Shown piece after piece: positions 42,156-50,520 of a stretch of DNA of 64,000 nucleotides. The stretch comes from Streptomyces scabichelini. Lineage in GTDB: Bacteria > Actinomycetota > Actinomycetes > Streptomycetales > Streptomycetaceae. Made by a program: the position numbers and the translations under genes. The DNA is taken from the NCBI RefSeq assembly GCF_011045015.1, contig NZ_JAAKZY010000008.1, positions 40,742 to 104,741 on the forward strand, given 5' to 3'. The notes beneath the pieces are model-generated. The model saw nothing but the letters and a program-made list of their open reading frames with translations. It was not told the origin of the DNA and did not search any database. Each line of letters begins with the position of its first letter. The stretch's first letter is position 1.

Positions 42156-42274
42156 ACAGAGCACATAGACAGAGCCATAGACGCAGCGTCCGCCGCCCGG
42201 GAGGTTCCGGGCGGCGGACGCGTGAACGTAACCCTTCCACACCCTTCTCCTGACAGGTCTGCACCCTTCTCCTG

Positions 42275-43114
42275 TCAGGCGATGGGCGGCAGTTGCTCGC
42301 CCTGGACGGCCTGGATGTCGAGTTCCACGCGGAGGGTGGTGCCGATGGCCGCGATGCCGGCCTGGACGACCTGGTTGTAGTTCATGGCGAAGTCCTCGCG
42401 CCGCAGTTCGGTCGTGGCGCGGAACGAAGCCCGCACGCCGCCCCACGGGTCGGGGCCGCTGCCCAGGTAGGACAGGTCAAGGTCGACGGACCGGGCCACG
42501 CCGTGCAGAACGAGTTCGCCGTGGACGGTCCAGCGGGCCTCGCCCGCCGGGGTGATGCCCTCGCTGCGGTAGGTGATCTTGGGGTGGACGTCCACGTCGA
42601 GGAAGTCCGGGGAACGCAGGTGGCCGTCGCGCATCCCGTTGCCCGTGTCGATCGAGGTGGCCTCGATGACCGCCTCCACACTCGACGACAGCGGGTTCTC
42701 CGCGACCTCGATCCGGCCGCCGAACTCCTTGAACCGGCCGTGCACACTGGTCAGCGCGAGGTGCTGGGCGACCGCGCTCACGGTGGAGTGCGCGGGGTCG
42801 ATCGTCCACGGCCCGGGTGGCGGCAGCTCCACGCCCCCGGCGCGGGCCAGGACCAGTGAGCCGAGGTCGGCACCGCCGGAGGCGGTCACGATGGCGGTGT
42901 GGGCGGCCGGGCTGTAGCCGACGGCGGTGACGATCACGGTGTAGGCGCCGGGCGGCAGGGCGCCGGTCGCCACGACGCCCTCCTGTGACGCGGCCTCGCG
43001 CAGCATCTGCTGTCCCGTCATGTCGGTGACGGTCAGCACGGCATGCGGGACGGCCCAGCCGTCCTTGGTGCGGATCCGGGCCCGCAGGCCGCCGCCAGTT
43101 CCGGTGGTGGTCAT
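42275..43114 (-). CDS. YceI-family protein with N-terminal carboxypeptidase-regulatory-like domain
   Basis: 279 residues. Residues about 8-90 form one Ig-like domain of the same type as in the two neighbouring exporters (RARIRTKDGWAVPHAVLTVT, GALPPGAYTVIVTAVGYSPA). Then GPWTIDPAHSTVSAVAQHLA starts a complete YceI barrel with RSPDFLDVDVHPKITYRS and VHGELVLHGVARSVDLDL. No signal peptide is visible, so it is probably cytoplasmic or exported by another route. YceI proteins bind isoprenoid or other lipophilic molecules. It lies between the two exporters and may hand over or sequester their substrate. Confidence 0.9.
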   Translation of the reverse strand: MTTTGTGGGLRARIRTKDGWAVPHAVLTVTDMTGQQMLREAASQEGVVATGALPPGAYTVIVTAVGYSPAAHTAIVTASGGADLGSLVLARAGGVELPPPGPWTIDPAHSTVSAVAQHLALTSVHGRFKEFGGRIEVAENPLSSSVEAVIEATSIDTGNGMRDGHLRSPDFLDVDVHPKITYRSEGITPAGEARWTVHGELVLHGVARSVDLDLSYLGSGPDPWGGVRASFRATTELRREDFAMNYNQVVQAGIAAIGTTLRVELDIQAVQGEQLPPIA

Positions 43115-43145
43115 GGTTGCTGCCCTTCGAAGTCGCCAGAGAGTA

Positions 43146-43179
43146 GTCGTCAGAAAGTGGCCAAAAATGTCGTCAGAAA
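43146..43179. repeat. Direct repeats upstream of YceI gene
   Basis: GTCGTCAGAAA occurs at 43146-43156 and 43169-43179, 23 bases apart, just upstream of the minus-strand YceI start. They are possible activator or regulator sites. Confidence 0.5.
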
Positions 43180-43195
43180 CCTGCGATGTGATGCA

Positions 43196-43252
43196 GGCCC
43201 CCGGCCGGGGCGGCCTGTGCCGTCCCCTGCTCCGCCGCCCCGGCCGGGGGCC
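43196..43252. terminator. Very strong hairpin between MMPL and YceI genes
   Basis: Perfect 19-bp arms (left GGCCCCCGGCCGGGGCGGC) surround a 19-base loop. It is probably a terminator or processing site downstream of the MMPL gene. Confidence 0.75.
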
Positions 43253-43260
43253 CTGTGGTG

Positions 43261-43342
43261 CCGGTCCGTACGAATCCGCAGTCGTACGAATCTGCAGTCG
43301 TACGCAACCTCAGCTGTACGCATCCGCAGCCGTACGGACCGG
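43261..43342. repeat. 16-bp tandem repeat array bracketed by inverted repeats
   Basis: Four units of a GTACGAATCCGCAGTC type follow each other from 43268 to 43331. A perfect 12-bp inverted repeat, CCGGTCCGTACG and CGTACGGACCGG, brackets the array. It lies 24 bases after the MMPL stop. Confidence 0.8.
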
Positions 43343-43365
43343 CGTCTGTGGCGGCCCGGTGCAGG

Positions 43366-46300
43366 TCACCCCTCGGGGTGGCGCAGCTCCAGGTCGAAGC
43401 CGTCCGCGCCGCCGCCCTCGACGGTGAGCGCGGTGGCGACCGGCGGGTAGCCGCTGGCGATCAGCGAGTACTCGCCCACGTCCAGGTCGGTGAAGGCGTA
43501 CGCGCCGTCCGACCCGGTGGTGGCGGTGCCGACCACGTTGCCCGCGGCGTCTACCAGGGTGACCCGCGCGTCCGGTAGCGGAAGCCGACCGGCTCCCGCC
43601 CGCACCACGCCCTGCAACTGGACACCGGCCCGCAGGCGGACGTCCAGCCGGGTCACGCCCGCGCCGGAGATCTGGACCGGGACCGCGGTGGGCCGACGGC
43701 CGCTCGCGTTGACGGCGACTGTGAGATCACCGGCGGGCAGTTCGGCAACGGAGAAGGCGCCCTTGGCATCGGACTTGACCGTCGACAGCACCTCGCCACG
43801 CACATCGGTGACGATGATCATCGCGCCCTCGACCGGCCACCCGTCGTCCGCGTCGGTCACGGTGCCGGCCAGCCCGCTGGTCCCGGAGAGCAGCACGTCG
43901 TACGTCACCGGCTCCTCGCCCACCACTACGGTGGCGGCCTGCGGCTCATGGCCGTCGGCCGCGGCGATCAGGACGTACGAGCCGGAGCCCGGCGTCGCCA
44001 GCGAGTACCGGCCGTCGGACCGGGCGACGGTCCGGCCGAGTTGACGCCCCGTCAGGGAGATCAGCGTCAGCGTGGCGCCGCCTACGCCCGTGCCCTCCGC
44101 GCCGCGCACCTGGCCGCCGATGGCCGGCCCGCCCGTCGCCGGGGTGGCGTCGCCGCGCCCGGTGTAGGCGTACGCGGCCGTCGGTTCGGTCTGCGTCCGC
44201 TGCCGTAGGGCGCCGGCGCCCACGAGAACCGGCTCCCGCTGCGGCTCCCGCTCACGCTCCGGTTGCGGCTCCTGCTCCCGCTCGACCTCCCGCTCGACGG
44301 ACGAGATCTCCGACTCCTTGCCCTGGTTCGACTCCTTGCGCTGGTTCTCGGCGTGTGCGCGCAGGCCCTCGCCCTCCACGTCCACGTTGGGCAGGGCGCG
44401 GTCCAGCCACTTCGGCAGCCACCAGGCCGCCTTGCCCAGCAGGGCCAGTACGGCCGGGACGATGGCCATGCGGACGACGAACGCGTCGAAGAAGACCGCG
44501 ATCGCCAGGCCGAAACCCATCATCTTGATCATGGACTCGCTGGAGCCGATGAAGCCGGCGAAGACGGAGATCATGATGACCGCGGCGGCCGTGACCACGC
44601 GTGCACCGTGCTTGAAGCCGGTCACCACGGCCTGCTTGGGCTTCTCGCCGTGGACGTAGGCCTCGCGCATCCGGGTCACGAGGAAGACCTCGTAGTCCAT
44701 CGCCAGGCCGAAGACCACGCCGATGAGGAAGATCGGCGTCATCGACATGATCGGGCCGGTCTCCTCGACGCCGATCAGGCCGGCCAGCCAGCCCCACTGG
44801 AAGACCGCGACCACGGCACCCAGGGCCGCCAGCACCGACAGCAGGAAGCCGAGGGCTGCCTTCAACGGGACCAGGATCGAGCGGAAGACCACCATCAGGA
44901 GCAGGAAGGCGAGACCGACCACCAGGGCCAGGTAGGGGACCAGCGCGTCGGTCAGCTTCTGCGAGAAGTCGATGTTCATCGCCGTCGTGCCGGTGACCAG
45001 CACCCGCGCGTCCGTGTCGGCCTTGATGCCGTCCGCCTTGTCACGGATGGCGTGCACCAGGTCCTCGGTCTGCGTGGAGGACGGCTTGGAGTCCGGGATG
45101 ACGGTGATCGTCGCCGTGTCGCCGGCCTTGTTGAACGCCGCCGGGGTGACCGTGGCGACATCCTTCAGGCCCTTGATGTCGTCGGTCACCGTGGTGGCGG
45201 CCGCCTTCGGGTCTGCGCTGTCCTTCGCGTCGACGACGACCATCAGCGGGCCGTTGAAGCCGGGGCCGAAGCCGTCCGAGAGGAGGTCGTACGCCTGCCG
45301 CTGCGTCGTGGACTTCGGCTGCGTACCGTCGTCGGGGAGCCCGAGTTCCAGCTGGGTCACCGGGACGGCCACCGCACCCAGGGCGGCCACGGCCAGCAGC
45401 AGGACGGCGGCGGGCCGGCGAACGACGAAGCTCGCCCAGCGACTGCCCATGTTGGGCCTGCCCTCGCCCCCGACGGCCGCGCTCCCGGCCCCGACGGCCG
45501 CGCTCCCGGCCCCGACGGCCGCGCTCCCGGCCCCGACGGCCGCGCTCCCGGCCCCGACGGCCGTGCCCTCGGCCCCGACGGCCGCGCCCTCGGCTCCTGC
45601 GGCCTTGCCCTCGGCTCCTGCGGTCTTGCCCCGGGACCCGGCGGGCTCCTTCGCCTTCCTGCGCCTGCCGCCGCCGAACCGCCTGCCCTTCCTCTCGGCC
45701 GGCTGGATCCTCCGTCCCGCGTAACCGAGCAGCGCCGGGATCATCGTGAGGGCGATCACGACCGCGATCGCGACCGTGGCCGCCGCCGCGATGCCCATCT
45801 TGGTCAGCATCGGGACGTTGACGACCGCGAGGCCGACGAGCGCGATCACGACCGTCAGTCCGGCGAAGACCACCGCCGAACCGGCCGTGCCGGTGGCCCG
45901 CCCGACCGCCTCCTCGCGCTCGCGGCCCTCGGCCAGCTCGGCCCGGTAGCGAGAGACGATGAACAGGGCGTAGTCGATGCCGACGGCGATGCCGATCATC
46001 ATGGCCAGCGTGGAGGTGGTGGTGCCGAGGTCGAGTGTGCTGGCGAGGGCCGTGATGCCCGCGACGCCGATGCCCACCCCGATGATGGCGGTCAGCAGCG
46101 GCAGCCCGGCCGCGACCAGCGAGCCCAGCGTGACGATGAGGACGACCGCGGCGACGGCGATGCCGATGATCTCCCCCGCGCCCGTCTCGGGCGTCGCCTG
46201 GAGCGCGTCACCGCCGACCTCGACGGTCAGCCCCGAGTGCCGGGACTCCTCCACCGTCTTCTCCAGGAAGTCCTTGGTGGAGTCCTCCAGCTCCATCGCC

Positions 46301-46707
46301 GGGGCCTTGTACTTCACCTGCGCGTAGGCGATCGTCCCGTCCTTGCTCACCGCGTTCGGCGAGGCGAACGGGTCGGTGACGGAGCCGACCTCGGCGCCTG
46401 AGCCGAGCTCCCTGACGGTTTGCCCGACGACCGCCTTGTTGTCGGCGTCCGACATCTTCTCGCCCGCAGGGGCTTTGAAGACGACCCGCGCGGTGGCCCC
46501 GTCCGCGCTCGCGCCGGGGGAGCGCTGGTCCAGCAGGTCGAAGGCCTTCTGAGCCTCGGTGCCGGGGATGGAGAAGGACGATGAGCCCGCGGAGGGGGCG
46601 TTGAACGCCGCGACGCCGGCGACGGCCAGCAGTGCCGCCCAGAACAGGGCGATGAAGTGCCGTCGCCGGAAAGCGAATCGGCCGAGTTTGTAAAGGAAGG
46701 TGGCCAC
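43366..46707 (-). CDS. MMPL/RND-family exporter with three C-terminal carboxypeptidase-regulatory-like domains
   Basis: 1113 residues. The first ~790 form an MMPL transporter: twelve helices in two halves, each with its proton-relay Asp-Tyr pair (IGIDYALFIVSRYR and LAMDYEVFLVTRMR), and extracytoplasmic loops. The cytoplasmic loop between the halves carries an Ala/Val/Gly-rich seven-residue repeat. From about residue 860, three CarboxypepD_reg-type beta domains follow (IGGQVRGAEGTGVGGATLTL, LAGTVTDADDGWPVEGAM, LQGVVRAGAGRLPLPDARVT). Standard Streptomyces MMPL proteins end near 720-780 residues. The TetR gene lies upstream on the same strand. It probably exports a lipophilic compound. Confidence 0.92.
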   Translation of the reverse strand: MATFLYKLGRFAFRRRHFIALFWAALLAVAGVAAFNAPSAGSSSFSIPGTEAQKAFDLLDQRSPGASADGATARVVFKAPAGEKMSDADNKAVVGQTVRELGSGAEVGSVTDPFASPNAVSKDGTIAYAQVKYKAPAMELEDSTKDFLEKTVEESRHSGLTVEVGGDALQATPETGAGEIIGIAVAAVVLIVTLGSLVAAGLPLLTAIIGVGIGVAGITALASTLDLGTTTSTLAMMIGIAVGIDYALFIVSRYRAELAEGREREEAVGRATGTAGSAVVFAGLTVVIALVGLAVVNVPMLTKMGIAAAATVAIAVVIALTMIPALLGYAGRRIQPAERKGRRFGGGRRRKAKEPAGSRGKTAGAEGKAAGAEGAAVGAEGTAVGAGSAAVGAGSAAVGAGSAAVGAGSAAVGGEGRPNMGSRWASFVVRRPAAVLLLAVAALGAVAVPVTQLELGLPDDGTQPKSTTQRQAYDLLSDGFGPGFNGPLMVVVDAKDSADPKAAATTVTDDIKGLKDVATVTPAAFNKAGDTATITVIPDSKPSSTQTEDLVHAIRDKADGIKADTDARVLVTGTTAMNIDFSQKLTDALVPYLALVVGLAFLLLMVVFRSILVPLKAALGFLLSVLAALGAVVAVFQWGWLAGLIGVEETGPIMSMTPIFLIGVVFGLAMDYEVFLVTRMREAYVHGEKPKQAVVTGFKHGARVVTAAAVIMISVFAGFIGSSESMIKMMGFGLAIAVFFDAFVVRMAIVPAVLALLGKAAWWLPKWLDRALPNVDVEGEGLRAHAENQRKESNQGKESEISSVEREVEREQEPQPEREREPQREPVLVGAGALRQRTQTEPTAAYAYTGRGDATPATGGPAIGGQVRGAEGTGVGGATLTLISLTGRQLGRTVARSDGRYSLATPGSGSYVLIAAADGHEPQAATVVVGEEPVTYDVLLSGTSGLAGTVTDADDGWPVEGAMIIVTDVRGEVLSTVKSDAKGAFSVAELPAGDLTVAVNASGRRPTAVPVQISGAGVTRLDVRLRAGVQLQGVVRAGAGRLPLPDARVTLVDAAGNVVGTATTGSDGAYAFTDLDVGEYSLIASGYPPVATALTVEGGGADGFDLELRHPEG
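45468..45635 (-). repeat. 21-bp tandem repeats in MMPL gene
   Basis: About six clear units (plus two degenerate) of CCCCGACGGCCGCGCTCCCGG-type sequence with 21-bp period, encoding a GAGSAAV-type seven-residue repeat in the central cytoplasmic loop. The first four are nearly identical, so copy number probably varies. Confidence 0.85.
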
Positions 46708-46890
46708 GGGACGTGCTCCCGGTCAGTCGTGGTGGTTCAGGGCAGGGGGGACCGGCCCGACGACGTGAGCGGTGTCGTGTCAGGTACGGCTGGGGGGGAT
46801 CGGGTGGCTGCTGGGGACTGGAAGAAAGGGCAGGATCGAAAAGGCAGGGTCAGAGGGATGGGTCGAAAGGGAAGGGTCGAAAGGGAAGGG

Positions 46891-47481
46891 TCAGACGCCG
46901 AGGGCGGGGAGAACCACGGCGTCGATGTAGGAACACAGGAACGCCCGCGTCGGCGGCAGTTCGTCGATCATGGTGCGGGCGACGAACGCGCCGATCAGCA
47001 TGTGCACCACATACGCCAGTGCGGGATTGTCCGCACGGACCTCGCTCCGGTCGACAGCCCGCTGCAGCACCCGGCTGAACTCGGCCATCTCCGGTTCGAT
47101 GAGCAGTTCCCGGAACGCACGCAGGAGGTCCGGGTTGTGGTGCATCGCCATGGCCAGACCGCGCATCAGCGAGGAGGTCCGTTCCATGTCGGAGTCATCC
47201 TCTTGGGACAGCAGGGCGTAGAAGTCGCCCCGCAGCGATCCGGTGTCGACGTCGGCGATGCTGCCCGGCTTGGTGTGACGCATCGCCTTGGCGACCAGCT
47301 GGGCCTTGCCGCCCCACTGGCGGTAGAGCGTCGCCTTGCTGGACCGGGTACGCGCGGCCACGGTGTCCATGGTCAGCGAGTCATAGCCGACTTCGCGGAG
47401 CAGGTCGAGCACGGCCGCGTACAGCTCGGCCTCACGTTCGGGCGTGATCCGACTGCGACGCGGCGCTGCGATCTCAGTCAT
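46891..47481 (-). CDS. TetR-family repressor of the exporter cluster
   Basis: 196 residues from ATG (MTEIAAPRRSRITPEREAEL), preceded by GGAAGGAGCGGG. The helix-turn-helix is standard (LTMDTVAARTRSSKATLYRQ WGGKAQL), followed by a TetR_C_16-like domain with AFRELLIEPEMAEFSRVLQR. The MMPL exporter gene follows on the same strand after 183 bases. Palindromes with the CGAAAC half-site lie upstream of this gene and upstream of the MFS gene, so it probably represses itself, the MMPL exporter and the MFS exporter. The inducer may be the exported compound. Confidence 0.9.
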   Translation of the reverse strand: MTEIAAPRRSRITPEREAELYAAVLDLLREVGYDSLTMDTVAARTRSSKATLYRQWGGKAQLVAKAMRHTKPGSIADVDTGSLRGDFYALLSQEDDSDMERTSSLMRGLAMAMHHNPDLLRAFRELLIEPEMAEFSRVLQRAVDRSEVRADNPALAYVVHMLIGAFVARTMIDELPPTRAFLCSYIDAVVLPALGV

Positions 47482-47508
47482 CCCGCTCCTTCCACTTCCA
47501 CATGTGAA

Positions 47509-47581
47509 CGATACGGTTTCGTACAGCTTGGCTGTACGCCCACGACCATACCCCCAACGCAAAGGGAACGAAACAGTTTCG
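47509..47581. promoter_or_regulatory. Operator cluster upstream of tetR (CGAAAC palindromes)
   Basis: Three palindromes occur: CGATACGGTTTCG (47509-47521, one mismatch), GTACAGC-TTG-GCTGTAC (47521-47537) and CGAAACAGTTTCG (47569-47581, 15 bp with the flanking A/T). The first lies 28 bases before the tetR ATG. The third matches the site ahead of the MFS gene. Confidence 0.75.
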
Positions 47582-47592
47582 TACGTCACATC

Positions 47593-47657
47593 AGCGCAGA
47601 CAAGCGCAGACCGAGCGCGGACCGAGCGCAGACCCATGGTGTAGCCGACTACACCAT
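47593..47657. repeat. 11-bp repeats and hairpin upstream of two-component genes
   Basis: Four AGCGCAGAC-type units with 10-11-bp spacing (47593-47635) are followed by a 9-bp inverted repeat, ATGGTGTAG-CCGA-CTACACCAT (47636-47657). They lie 55-120 bases before the sensor kinase start and are candidates for binding its response regulator. Confidence 0.6.
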
Positions 47658-47712
47658 CGCCAGGGGAGTCCGCTCCCCCGACCGTCGGTCTTGATTCGCT
47701 TAGCGTTGGTGC

Positions 47713-48867
47713 ATGTGGAAATCCGTGCGGCAGGCCGCACGGGCGAGCCGCCAGCTGTTTCTGTCCGCGGTCATCGCCTTCGGGAACTACCTGTTCATCA
47801 CCGTGCTGCTGCTCGCCGCGACCGGAACGCTCGCCGTGGTCGGGGCCTGGCTGCTGCCCGAGTGCGTGCTGCTCATCCGCGACATCACCGGGACCAAGCG
47901 TCGCCGTGTCACCGCGTGGACGGGCCGGAAGATTCCCGAGGCGTACCAGTCGATCAACGGCGATCTGCCCGCGCGTATACGTACGGCCGTCCGCGACCCG
48001 GGCACGTACACCGACCTGCGCTGGATGGCCGCCTACTACGCATACGGCCTGCTTCCGGTCCTCGCGCTGCCGCTGTGGCCGCTGGGCCTGCTCGTCGACG
48101 GCGTGTGGTGCGGGCTGCTGCGCCGTGAGGCGGTCGTCCTGCCGTTGATCAGCCGGCTCGCCGATCTGGACGCCCGCTGGTCGGAGGCCTTGCTCGAGCC
48201 CTCGCCCAAGGCGCGGCTCGCCGCCCGGGTCGAGGAACTGTCCGCCACCAGGGCGGACGCGATCGCCGCGCACGGTGCCGAACTGCGCCGTATCGAAAGG
48301 GACTTGCACGACGGCGCCCAGGCCAGGCTGGTGGCCCTTTCCATGCGGATCGGGCTGGCGACCCGGGCCTACGACCGCGATCCGGAGGCCGCGCGCAAGC
48401 TTCTGGCCGACGCGCAGGACCAGGCGGAGGAGGCCCTGACCGAGCTGCGGCAGGTCGTACGCGGCATCCACCCGCCGATCCTCACCGACCGCGGACTCGT
48501 CGGGGCGGTCCGGGCGCTGGCGGCGAGCGGCGGCTTGGACGTGACCGTGGATGTGGACGGGCTGGAGGGCGACGGGGTGCGGGCCCCGGCCGCGGTGGAG
48601 GCGGCCGCGTACTTCGTGGTGGCCGAGGCACTGACCAACGCCGCCAAGCACGGCGGATCCCCGCGGGCGTCGGTGCGCCTGGAGCGTGTCCGCAAGGGAC
48701 TGCGAGCCGTCGTACGCGACGAAGGCCTGGGCGGTGCGGACGAGGCGGGCGGTTCGGGGCTGCTCGGGATTCGCCGCCGGGTCGCCGCCCTGGACGGGGC
48801 GATGACCGTGACCAGCCCCGTCGGGGGCCCGACCGTGATCGAAGTGGAGCTGCCGTGCGTGTGGTGA
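47713..48867 (+). CDS. Two-component sensor histidine kinase (NarL/DesK type)
   Basis: 384 residues. The N-terminal part has two paired hydrophobic regions (about 20-48 and 105-130) forming the membrane sensor. The HisKA_3 dimerisation box ELRRIERDLHDGAQARLVAL contains the phosphorylated His199. The HATPase domain shows VVAEALTNAAKHGGSPRASV and the glycine loop GSGLLGIRRRVAALDG. Its end overlaps the response regulator gene by 13 bases. The stimulus is unknown; the location beside the exporter cluster suggests, but does not prove, an envelope or drug signal. Confidence 0.93.
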   Translation: MWKSVRQAARASRQLFLSAVIAFGNYLFITVLLLAATGTLAVVGAWLLPECVLLIRDITGTKRRRVTAWTGRKIPEAYQSINGDLPARIRTAVRDPGTYTDLRWMAAYYAYGLLPVLALPLWPLGLLVDGVWCGLLRREAVVLPLISRLADLDARWSEALLEPSPKARLAARVEELSATRADAIAAHGAELRRIERDLHDGAQARLVALSMRIGLATRAYDRDPEAARKLLADAQDQAEEALTELRQVVRGIHPPILTDRGLVGAVRALAASGGLDVTVDVDGLEGDGVRAPAAVEAAAYFVVAEALTNAAKHGGSPRASVRLERVRKGLRAVVRDEGLGGADEAGGSGLLGIRRRVAALDGAMTVTSPVGGPTVIEVELPCVW

Positions 48868-49517
48868 TCGCCGAGGACAACGCCCTGCTGCGGGAGGGGA
48901 TGGTCCTGCTGCTGACCTCGGCGGGGTACGAGGTCGTCGCCGTCGTCGGAACGGGGCCGGAGATCCTTCCGGCGCTGCTGGCCCACCGCCCGGATGCCGC
49001 GGTGCTCGATGTGCGGATGCCGCCGGACTTCCGCGACGAGGGCCTGCGCGCCGCGCTCGCGGCCCGGGAGGAACTCCCCGGCCTGCCGGTGCTGGTGCTC
49101 TCGCAGTACGTCGAGGCGTCGTACGCAGCCGAACTGCTGGGCGGCGGTGGGGCGAGCGGCGTGGGCTATCTGCTCAAGGACCGGGTGGGCCGGGTGGACG
49201 AGTTCCTGGACGCGCTGGAACGGGTCGCCGCGGGCGGCACCGCCCTCGACCCCGAGGTCGTCACGGAACTCCTCACCCGGCGTCGCGATACGCCCCTGGA
49301 CTCGCTGACCCCGCGCGAGCGCGAGGTGCTGGGCCTGATGGCCGAGGGCCACGACAACACCACGATCGCCAGGACCCTCGTCATCTCGGAACGCGCGGTC
49401 AGCAAGCACATCGGCAACGTGTTCCTGAAGCTGAGGCTGCCGACCGGCGACAGCGGCCACCGCAGGGTGCTGGCGGTCCTGGCCCATCTCAACAGCTCGT
49501 TCAGTCAGAGGAGTTGA
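48855..49517 (+). CDS. NarL/LuxR-family response regulator
   Basis: 220 residues starting at GTG inside the kinase gene. The receiver has acidic residues near the start (VIAEDN), phosphoacceptor Asp52 in AAVLDVRMPP, and the Lys in YLLKDRVG. The C-terminal LuxR helix-turn-helix is LTPREREVLGLMAEGHDNTT IARTLVISERAVSKHIGNVF. It forms a translationally coupled pair with the kinase. Targets are unknown; the repeats upstream of the kinase are possible autoregulatory sites. Confidence 0.95.
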   Translation: MRVVIAEDNALLREGMVLLLTSAGYEVVAVVGTGPEILPALLAHRPDAAVLDVRMPPDFRDEGLRAALAAREELPGLPVLVLSQYVEASYAAELLGGGGASGVGYLLKDRVGRVDEFLDALERVAAGGTALDPEVVTELLTRRRDTPLDSLTPREREVLGLMAEGHDNTTIARTLVISERAVSKHIGNVFLKLRLPTGDSGHRRVLAVLAHLNSSFSQRS

Positions 49518-49768
49518 GGGCACGCGGGGACGGCGTCGGCCGCGCTGCCTGCGCTGCCTGTAGCCGCCTGCGCCGCGTGCGTCGGGGTGGTCCGTGAGTG
49601 CCTGTTTCGTATTCCCGCATGGAGGCACAAGCCGTGACCAGCGCCCAGGCTGCTCCTCGGGACCCCTCCCCGCCTCAGATCGTTACCGTGCTGGTCTCGG
49701 AGGCCACGCGCTCCGTCGGCCCTCGCGGCGAAGGGTGCGTCAGCGAGCGCGAGCGGATGGACGGTGAG

Positions 49769-50476
49769 ATGAGGCGTCTTGTGATCCCGGCCGTGGCAGC
49801 CGTCGTGGCACTGGTCGGTGGCTGCGCCGACGAGCCGAGCGGCTGCGATGCGAAGCCGAAGCTCTCGGAGGCAGAGGGCGAGAAGCGGCCGGTGGAGATC
49901 GAACCGAGCCAACGGCATCCCGGCATCGTCGACTCCGAGTTGGAGGACGCCCTCCCGTCGCCGGAGCTCGAGGCGGAGCCCGTCGAGAAGGTGCTCAACC
50001 ACCTGCGGCAGGAGACGCTGCGCATGGCCGGCGTCATCGGCGAGACCGGTCCCGGCAAGTGCGATGGCGAGGTCATGCGGCCACGCGGCGAGACCGTCCG
50101 CTGCACCGTGTCCTTCGAGGGGGTGACGGTACCCTGGCTGGTCACCAGCCAGGGCAACACGTCGGGCACCGCCGGGGCCTTCAGCCAGGACTTCGTCTAC
50201 ACGGCCCAGCCGCTGAAGACCGTTCACACCGCCCAGTCGGTCTACGACTGGTTCGCCTGGGAGACCGGGAAGAACGGGACGACGGAGGGCCCAACGGCGC
50301 CGGTGGATCCGCGGTGCGACCGGCTTCCGAAGGTGTTCACGGCAGAGCCCGGCGAGGAAACCGGCTACTTCTGCCAGGACATCTCTGTGGGCTGCACCGA
50401 CGACGTCCAGCACGTCGAGTGGTCCGACCATGCCATCCACGTCGACAAGCTCGGGCGGCTGTCGTTCCTCGCCTAG
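49769..50476 (+). CDS. Lipoprotein, unknown function
   Basis: 235 residues from MRRLVIPAVAAVVALVGGCA, a lipoprotein signal with lipobox VGGC (Cys19); an ATG four codons earlier is equally possible. The mature part is acidic at first, then has a domain with CTVSFEGVTVPWLVTSQGN, which resembles the DUF4333-like pattern of a short secreted beta domain, and four more cysteines that could form two disulphides. Presumably anchored on the outer face of the membrane. It is separate from the two-component operon (250 bases). Confidence 0.75.
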   Translation: MRRLVIPAVAAVVALVGGCADEPSGCDAKPKLSEAEGEKRPVEIEPSQRHPGIVDSELEDALPSPELEAEPVEKVLNHLRQETLRMAGVIGETGPGKCDGEVMRPRGETVRCTVSFEGVTVPWLVTSQGNTSGTAGAFSQDFVYTAQPLKTVHTAQSVYDWFAWETGKNGTTEGPTAPVDPRCDRLPKVFTAEPGEETGYFCQDISVGCTDDVQHVEWSDHAIHVDKLGRLSFLA

Positions 50477-50520
50477 CTCCACTGACCGGCCCGGGGCTGC
50501 GCCGTACCGTGCAGGCGGCG

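Noticed and set aside
43268..43337. 16-bp array considered as CRISPR
   Set aside because: Units are directly adjacent without spacers.
44263..46401. 712-codon plus-strand frame opposite the MMPL gene
   Set aside because: Antisense shadow; the MMPL frame has transmembrane helices, Asp-Tyr pairs and recognisable domains.
47593..47635. Considered as a CRISPR array
   Set aside because: Units are only 10-11 bp with no spacers; no cas genes are present.
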